Source: Nocardia pneumoniae NBRC 100136 (GTDB lineage Bacteria > Actinomycetota > Actinomycetes > Mycobacteriales > Mycobacteriaceae). From it: a stretch of 64,000 bases of DNA. How positions within the stretch are numbered: position 1 is the stretch's first letter; every line of letters begins with the position of its first letter. The notes beneath the pieces were generated by a model. The model saw only the letters and a list, made by a program, of their open reading frames with translations, did not search any database and had not been told where the DNA came from. The position numbers were made by a program, and so were the translations under genes. This document shows positions 36,801 through 45,800 of the stretch, piece after piece. The stretch covers positions 184,736-248,735 of the forward strand of contig NZ_BAGF01000075.1 in the NCBI RefSeq assembly GCF_000308755.1. The letters run 5' to 3'.

Positions 36801-39800
36801 CGTCGGACGCGTCGTGCGGCCACTGCCGCTGCGCCCACGCCAACTGGCTCATGGTCGCGGCGTGGGTCAGCGCGACACCCTTCGGAACACCGGTGGAGCC
36901 GGAGGTGAACAGCACGTAGGCGATGTTGTCCGGCCGCAGCGGCGCACGCCGCTCTTCGTCCCCGATCGGCCCCTCGGGCAGATCGGCGACGTCCAGCCGG
37001 TCGATCGGAACGGACGAGCAGGTGCCGGGCAGATTCTCGCCATCGGAGGATGTGGTGAGCACCATCAGCGGCTGCGCCGCCTTCAGTACGTTCGCGATCC
37101 GCGCGCTCGGGTGTTCCGGGTCGATGGGCAGGAACGCCGCTCCCGCCTTCACCACCGCGTACAGTGCCGTGACGAGCTCGGCTGAACGGCGAATCGCCAC
37201 CGCCACAACGGTTTCCGGCCCCGCGCCGCGTGCGATGAGCCACCGGGCCAAACGATTGACCCGTGTGTCGAAGTCCCGGTAGGTGACCGCGCTTGCGCCC
37301 GGAAGGCGCAGCGCCAGGCTGTCCGGGGTGCGCGCGACCTGGTCGTCGAACGCGTCGACGAGCGTCCGGCCGGGTGCGGCGGAGCCGCCGGTGTCATTCC
37401 AGCGCTCCAGCACCTGGTGCCGTTCGGCATCGTCGAGCAGGCCGATCGCACCGACGGCCGACTCGGCGTCGGTCGCGGCGGCGTCCAGAACGCGGACGAA
37501 TCGCTCGGCGAAGCGCCGCACGGAGTCCTCGTCGAAGAGGTCCGTGGCGTAGGTCAGGCGCAGTGTCATGCCGGTCGGCTCGTTGTGCGTGCCGTGGCCT
37601 TCGGCCATCATCAGCAGCAGGTCGTAGATCGCGGCACGCTCGCCGGGGTCCACACTCTCGACGGTGAGATCCGGGAGTTCGACGCGCGCCTGCGCCATGT
37701 TCTGGTAGGCGAGCAGCACCTGGAACAACGGTGTGTGCGCGGTCGACCGCGCCGGGTTCAGCGCGTCCACCAACTGCTCGAACGGAACGGTGGCGTGGTC
37801 GAAGGCCTCGATGTCGGTCCGCCGCACCTGATCCAGCAGACTCAGGAAGGTCTGGTCGAGGCTGATCCGGGTGCGCATCACCAGGGTGTTGACGAACATT
37901 CCGACCAGGTTGTCCAGCGACCGGTCGCCACGACCCGCGTGCGGCACACCGATGGTGATGTCATCGCTGCCGGACAGGCGGGACAGCAACACCGCCAGCG
38001 CCGTGTGCACCACCATGAAGGTGGTGGCCCCGGCTCGGCGCGCCAGCGCCTCGACCCGTCCTTGCAGCTCACCGGGGATCGCCACATGGATCACCGCGCC
38101 ACGCTGGGTCTGCTCGACCGGCCGCGGCCGGTCGGTGGGCAACTCGATCAGATCGGGTATCCCCGCGAGCTGGGTTCGCCAATAGGCGATGTCGCGGGCG
38201 ACGAACGAATGCGGATCGTCCGCCGAGCCGAGCACCTCGCGCTGCCAGAGGGCGTAATCGGCGAATTGCACGGCCAGCGGCGCCCAGTCCGGCGCGTTTC
38301 CGCCCGACCGCGCCCGATAGGCCGTGACCAGATCCGCGGCCAGCGGCGCCACCGAGAAGCCGTCGCAGCTGATGTGGTGCGCGGCCAACGCGACCGTCCA
38401 CGCCTCGTCCGACAGCTGGTACAGCGCTATGCGCAGCGGCACGCCCTTGGCCACGTCGAAACCGGCGCTGGAGAACTCCGCCAGCAGGCGCGACAGCTCG
38501 CGCTCGCCGACCGGCTGCGGCGTGAGGTCGAAGGTGGCCAGGACATCGGCCGCGTCCAGCACGACCTGGGTAGGGGTGCCGTCGACGGCCGGGTACACCG
38601 TCCGCAGGCTCTCGTGCCGCTCGACGACATCACCGATGGCCGCGGTCAGTGCCGCGAGGTCGAGGACGCCTTCGAGGCGAATCGCCAGCGGCACGATGTA
38701 TCCCGGCGCATCGGGATCGAATTGGTTGAGGAACCACATCCGGGTTTGCGCGTGCGACAGCGGAATACGATCCGGGCGCGGTTTCCGGACCGGCGCGGGA
38801 AGGCTCGGCACCGCACGCAGTCGGGTGATGCGCTCGGCGAGGTCGGCGACGGTCGGCGCCTCGAAGATGACGCGGACCGGGATGGACACGTCCAGGACGT
38901 CGCCGATGCGGCTCAGCGCGCGAGTCGCGACGAGCGAATTGCCGCCCAGGTCGAAGAAATTGTCATCGGCGCCGATCTCCGGCCGGTCGAACAGCTCGCC
39001 GAAGACCGCGGCAACGGTCTGTTCGACGAGTCCTCGCGGCGCGCGGTACTCGGTCCGGTCATCGCTCGCGTCCGGTGCGGGCAGCACTCGGTAGTCGACC
39101 TTGCCGTTCGCGGTGAGCGGTATCGCGTCGATCCGGACCACCGATGACGGCACCATGTAGGCGGGCAGCCGGTCCAGCAGGAAGGCTCGCACCTGCTTGA
39201 CGTCCAATGCCTCCCCGGCGACCACGTAGGCCACCAACCGCTGATCGCCGCCGTCGGTGCGCACCTGCGCGACGGCCGCGCTCACCGAATCGTGCGCGAC
39301 CAGCGCCGCCTCGATGTCGCCGAGTTCGATCCGCAGGCCCCGGACCTTCACCTGGGTGTCGGCGCGGCCGACATACCGCAGGCTGCCGCCCGCGTCCCAG
39401 CGAACCAGGTCGCCGGTGCGGTACAGGCGGGAACCGCTCGCGTCGCCGAACGGGTCGGCGACGAACGTCGCCGCCGTCAGGCCGGGACGCTCATGGTACC
39501 CGCGAGCCAATTGAACGCCGCCCAGGTACAACTCGCCGGTGACGCCGATCGGAACCGGATGCAGCCGCGCGTCCAGCACGTGGACGACCACGTTCGCCTC
39601 GGGCACACCGATCGGTACCGTGACGCCGTCGACCGCGTCGACGCGGTGAGCGGTGACGCTCACCGCGGCCTCGGTCGGTCCGTACAAGTTGTCGATGCGC
39701 GCGTCGCTGAGATCCTTGAAGCGGCGGACGGTCTCGGCCGGAAGCGCCTCACCGATGCACAGCACCCGACGCAGGTCCGGGAACTCCTGCCCAGCGGCCA

Positions 39801-42800
39801 CGTCGAGGAAGGCCGAGAGCAAGGACGGCACGAAATCCACGGTTGTCACACCGTGTTCGGTCATCAGCCGCGCCACCGCGCGGGGGTCGCGCTGCGCGTC
39901 CTGACCCGCGACGACCAGCGCCGCGCCACAGGTCAACGCGGAGAACAGCTCCCACACCGACAGGTCGAAGGTGACCGGCGTCCGCAGCAGCATGATGTCG
40001 TCGCCGCCGAGCCGGTAGTGCTCCCGCATCCACCGGAGTTGATTCACGACCGCGGCATGCGACACCGCCACACCCTTCGGCACGCCTGTCGAGCCGGAGG
40101 TGTAGATGACGTACGCCAGGTCGTCCGGATGCAGCGGCCGGGTCCGATCGGCATCCGTCACCGGCGACGCGTCGGTGCGCTCGCCCCCGAGTTCCTCGAG
40201 CGCCCATACCGGCACGTCGTCGGGCAGGCTCACCTGGTCGGCCGGACGGGTGAGGACCGCCGTCGGCCGCGCGGCCGTCAGGACCGCGCGCACACGCTCC
40301 ACCGGATGATCCGGATCCAGCGGCAGGTAGGCCGCGCCCGCCGCATGGATCGCATACAGCGTGACCAGCAGGTCGACCGAGCGATGCATCGCGACGGCCA
40401 CCACGGTGTCCGGGCCGACACCGCGTCCGATCAAGGCTCGGGCCAGCGAGTTCACCCGTGCCGCGAAATCTCGGTAGCCGATCCGCGCGCCGCCTTCGGC
40501 GTCGAGCACCGCCGTGCTGTCCGGCGTGGCCGCCGCCTGCGCGGCGAACAAGTCCGCGATCGTCGCTGGCGGCGTTTGCGTCGTGACGCCGGTGGAATAG
40601 TCCGCCAGCTCGCGGGCTTGCGCGGCGGTCAGCAGATCGATGTCGCCGACGGCGCGAGCGGGATCCTCGACGACCGCGCGCAGCAACAGCAGGTAGCGGT
40701 CGAACATCGCGGTGATCGTCGATTCGTCGAACAAGTCTGTCGCGTAACCGAATTCGACCGCCATCTCGCCGGGTTCACCGTCCGGCTCCAGGGCGTCGAC
40801 GAGATTGAGATGCAAGTCGTATTTGGCCACACTGGGATCGACCATCCGGGTCGACACCGTCAGGCCCTCGAATTCCACGGTGGGAATCTCGATGTTCTGG
40901 AACGAGAACCCGACTTGCGTCAACGGTGCGTGCGCCGTCGTGCGCGGCGGATTCAGCACCTCGACCAAGCGCTCGAACGGGATGTCGGCGTTCTCGAACG
41001 CGGCCAGGTCGGTGGCCCGCACCTGATCCAGGATCCGGAGGAAGGACGCGCCCGGCTCGATCTGGGTCCGCAGCACCAGCGTGTTGACGAACATGCCGAC
41101 CAGGCCGTCGAGGCCGGGCTCGCCCCGGCCTGCGATCGGTGTGCCGACCGCGATGTCGCCGGTTCCGGAAAGCCGGGCCAGCAGCGCCGCGTACGCCGCG
41201 TGCATCACCATGAAGACGGTGGCGTCATGGCGGCGGGCCAGCGCGACGACCGCACGATGCAGCTCGGCGGGCAGGGTCGTCGACACTGTCGCGCCGCGGA
41301 AGGACTGCTTCGCCGGCCGCGGACGGTCGGTGGGCAGGTCGAGGACCTCGGGCAGATCGGCGAGCGCGCCGAGCCAATACTCGGTCTGGGCGACGGTCGG
41401 ACTGTGCGGGTCGTCCTCGCTGCCGAGCAACTTCCGTTGCCACAACGCGTAATCGGCGTACTGCACGGGCAGCGGCGCCCACTGCGGCGCCTGTCGCCGC
41501 ACGCGGGCCCGGTACGCGGTCATCAGGTCCGCGGCCAGCGGCGCCAGCGACGACCCGTCGAAGCTGATGTGGTGGACGACGAGTACCAGTGTGTGCTCGT
41601 CGGGTGCGCTGCGCAGCAACGCGATCCGGATCGGCACCTCGGAGGTGACGTCGAATCCGGCCGTCACTTCCGCGGCGATGCGCGCCTCGACCTCAGCCGG
41701 TGCGACCGGAACCGGCGTCAACGGCGGCAGCGCCGTCTCCAGCGAGACGACCACCTGGTGCGGTCCGCTGTCGCTGTCCGGGTAGACGGTGCGGAGTGAT
41801 TCGTGGCGTTCCAGCACGTCCGCGATCGTCGCGTGCATGGCGGCCACGTCGAGATCGCCCGACATCCGGACGACCAGCGGAATGTTGTACACCGCTGCGG
41901 TCGTGTCGAATTGGTTGAGGAACCACATCCGGGCCTGGGCGGGCGAGAGCGGAATCCGGTCCGGTCGCTCCTGCGGCACGAGCGGTTCCCGTCCCGCCGC
42001 CTCGGCGGTGCGCAAGCGCTCCGCCAGTGCCCCGACCGTCGGCGTCTCGAAGATCGCGCGCAGTGGCACCTCGACGCCGAACGCGCCGCTCAGCCGCGCC
42101 GCCGCCCGGGTAGCCGACAGCGAGTTGCCGCCGAGGTCGAAGAAGCTGTCCAGGATGCCGACGCGATCGACGCCGAGGACTTCGGCGCAGACATCGGCGA
42201 CGATCTGCTCGGAGGCGTTGCGCGGTGCGACGAACTCGGTGGCCGGCGCGAACTCCGGTTCCGGCAACGCCCGTCGATCCACTTTGCCCACCGACGACAG
42301 CGGGAGCGTGTCGAGCACCATCACCGTGTCCGGGACCATGTGCGACGGCAACCGTTGCGCGGCGTACTTCAGCAGCTCCGCCGTATCGACGGCGCCGTCG
42401 GCGGGCACCACGTAGGCGGCCAGTCGCGATCCGCCGTCCGTGCCGACGCCCACCGCCACCGCCGTCGCCACCGTGGGATGTCCGGCGAGGACGGCTTCGA
42501 TCTCGCCGAGCTCGATCCGTTGCCCACGGATCTTCACCTGGAAGTCGGTGCGGCCCAGATACTCCAGGGTGTGGTCGGCGGTCCAGCGCGCCAAGTCGCC
42601 GGTGCCGTACATGCGCGTACCAGCCGGGCCGTAGGGGTTGGCAACGAACGTGACGGCCGTGGCGGCGGAACGGTTGAGATAGCCGCGCGACAGCTGCACG
42701 CCCGAGACGTACAACTGGCCGGCCACACCGACCGGGACGGGCCGAAGCCGGGCATCCAGCACCACCGCGTCGACGCCGCGGATCGGGCCGCCGATCGTGA

Positions 42801-45800
42801 CCGGGTCGCCGACACAGAGCGGATCACTGATCGCGACCATGATCGTGGTTTCGGTGGGCCCGTACCCGTTGTGCAGCCGCCGTCCCGGCGCCCACACCGC
42901 GACCGTCTCGGCCGACACGGCCTCGCCGCCCGCCACCAGGACCTGCAAGGAATCCAACCCGGCGGGCGACATCGTCGCCAGCACACTCGGCGTCACGAAC
43001 GCATGCGACACCTGCTGTGCGCGAATCAACGCCGCCAACTCGGTCCCGGCGAACACCTCCGGCGGCGACACCACCAGCGCCGCACCGTTCGCGTGGGCCA
43101 TGAGCAACTCGAGCATCACGGCGTCGAATCCCGGGGCCGCCACTTGCAACACCCGCGACCGGGGCTCGACGCGATACCGTTCGCGCTGCTCGGCGGCGAA
43201 ATTGGCCAGGCCCTCGTGCGTGACCGCCACGCCCTTCGGCGTGCCCGTCGACCCCGAGGTGTACAACACGTACGCCGTGTCGAGGATGCGGCAGGGCCGC
43301 AGGCGATCCGCGTCGGTCACCGCGGCCGAGGACTGCGCCGCGATAAAAGCGCCCACTTTCGGGTCGTCGAGGACCAGCTGCCGAACGTGCCCGGGAAGCA
43401 GGGAGCCCGCGGCGTCGACCGTGATCGCGACGTCAACGTCGGAGTCGGCGACCATATGCGCCACCCGCTCGCTCGGGTACCGCGGGTCGACCGGCACGAA
43501 CGCGGCGCCGGCTTTGGCCACCGACCACACCCCGACCACGAACTCCACCGACCGCCCCATCGCCAGCGCCACCTGATCGCCGGGACCCACGCCCCAGTCG
43601 ATCAACACCCGCGCAACACGATTCGACCAGTCGTCCAACTCCCCGTACGACACCACGCGGTCCCCCGACACCACCGCGGGCGCGCTCCGATCCTGCACCG
43701 AGAACACCTCCGCCAACACCCGCGGAGTCTCCGCACGCCCACCCGACGCGGGGACCAAGCCCAGCCGTTCCATCCCCGAGAGCAGATCCACATCTCCCAC
43801 GCGGGCCCGCGGATTCGACACGAACGTATCGAGGACCCGATTCAATCGCGCGGCCAGCTCCTCGACCGTTTCCCGATCGAACAGGTCGGTGGCGTAGTTG
43901 ATGCGAAGGGCGACATCGCCACCGCCAGAGGTGTTCTCCGCGACGGTGACGATGATGTCCACCTTCGCCGGTTCGGCGCCGGGATCGAGGAGCTCGACGG
44001 TGAGCTCGGACAGTTCCAAGCTCGGGCGGTCCATGTTCTCGAAGGCGAGGTACACCTGGCACAGCGGTGCGTAGGCCATCGACCGCTTCGGATGCAGTTC
44101 CTCCACGACGCGCTCGTAAGGCAGGTCGCTGTTGGCGAACGCATCGACGTCGATGTCTTTGACCCGCGCCAAGAACGCGATGAACTGCTCGTCGGAACGC
44201 ACCTCGGTGCGCAGCGGGACGGTGTTGACGAACATGCCGACCAGCGGCTCGAGCGCCCGCTCGCCACGACCCGCGACCGGGGTCCCGATGGTGATGTCCG
44301 CCGCGCCCGCGAGCCGGGCCAGCAGCACGGCCAACGCGGCGTGGACGACCATGAAGGTCGTGACGTTGGCCGTGCGAGCCAACCGCTCGATCCCGGCGAA
44401 GGTCTCGGCCGGGATCACGGTGTCGGCGATGTCGCCGAGCATGGATTGGCGGGCCGGGCGCGGCCGATCCGCCGGCAGTTCCAGCACCGGCGGCATGCCC
44501 GCCAGTTGTGCTGTCCAGTACCGCAACTGGCGTGAGGCGAGCGAATCCGGGTCGCCCGCGTCGCCCAGCAGGCGGCGATGCCAGATGCTGTAGTCGGCGT
44601 ACTGCACGGTCAAGGGCTGCCAGTCCGGCGTCTTGCCTTCCACCCTCGCCTCGTAGGCGGTCGCGACGTCGGCGGCGAGTGGACGCAGCGACGACCCGTC
44701 GCAGCAGATGTGGTGCAGGACAACGACGAGCACATGCCGTCGCCGGTCGGCGCTCGCCAGCAGCGCGACCCGGATCGGCGGGCGTCCCCGCAGGTCGGTT
44801 CCGATCGAGGCCAGCTCGCGAATCCGGTGCGCGATGTCGTCGGGCTCGGTGGGCTGCGGGGTCAGATCGAGTTCGGCGACGACCTGTTCCGCGGGCACGA
44901 TGACCTGCGTCCCCGTGCCGTCCACGGCGGGATAGCAGGTGCGCAGCGACTCGTGCCGGTCGATCACGTCCGTCAGCGCGGCGCGCAGCGCCTCGGCGTC
45001 GAGACGTCCGGACAGCTGCACGACAAGGGGGATGTTGTAGGCCGCCGACTCCGGGTCGGCCTGATTGACCAGCCACATCCGGTTCTGCGCCGGGGCCAGC
45101 GGGATGGGGTCGGGTCTCGGCGCGGCCTTCAGCACGGGCCGGTCGGAGCGCTGCCCGTCTTCGATATGCGCGGCGAGTTCGGCCACCGTCTGCTTGGTGA
45201 ACAGATCACGCACCGACACGTCGCACCGGGTGACCTCCGCGATGCGCACCGCGGCGCTGGTGGCGGTGATCGAGTTGCCGCCGAGTTCGAAGAAGCTGTC
45301 CAGCACCCCGACCCGCTCCGTGCCGAGAACCTCGGCGAACACGTCGGCGATCGACTCCTCGACCACCGTGCGCGGCGCGACATACGCCGCGGCGGAATCG
45401 AAGACCGGCTCGGGCAGCGCCCGGTAGTCCACTTTGCCGTTGACCGTCAGCGGCACCGCGTCGATCACGACGATGCTCGCCGGCACCATGTACTCCGGCA
45501 GCATCGCCCCGACATGCGCGCGAAGGACATCGGCCGCGCAGGTGGCATCGCCCGCGGGCACGACGTATCCGACGAGCCGTGCCGCCTCGGTGCCGGGGAG
45601 ATGGACGACGACGACCGCCGCCGAGACAGTGCTGTGCGTCAGCAGCGCGTTGCGGATCTCGTCCAGCTCGATCCGGAACCCGCGCAACTGGACCTGCTGG
45701 TCGGCGCGGCCGCGATATTCCAATTCGCCCTGGTGATTCCAGCGCGCGACGTCTCCGCTGCGATAGAGACGCTCGCCCGGCGTGCCGAACGGATTGGCGA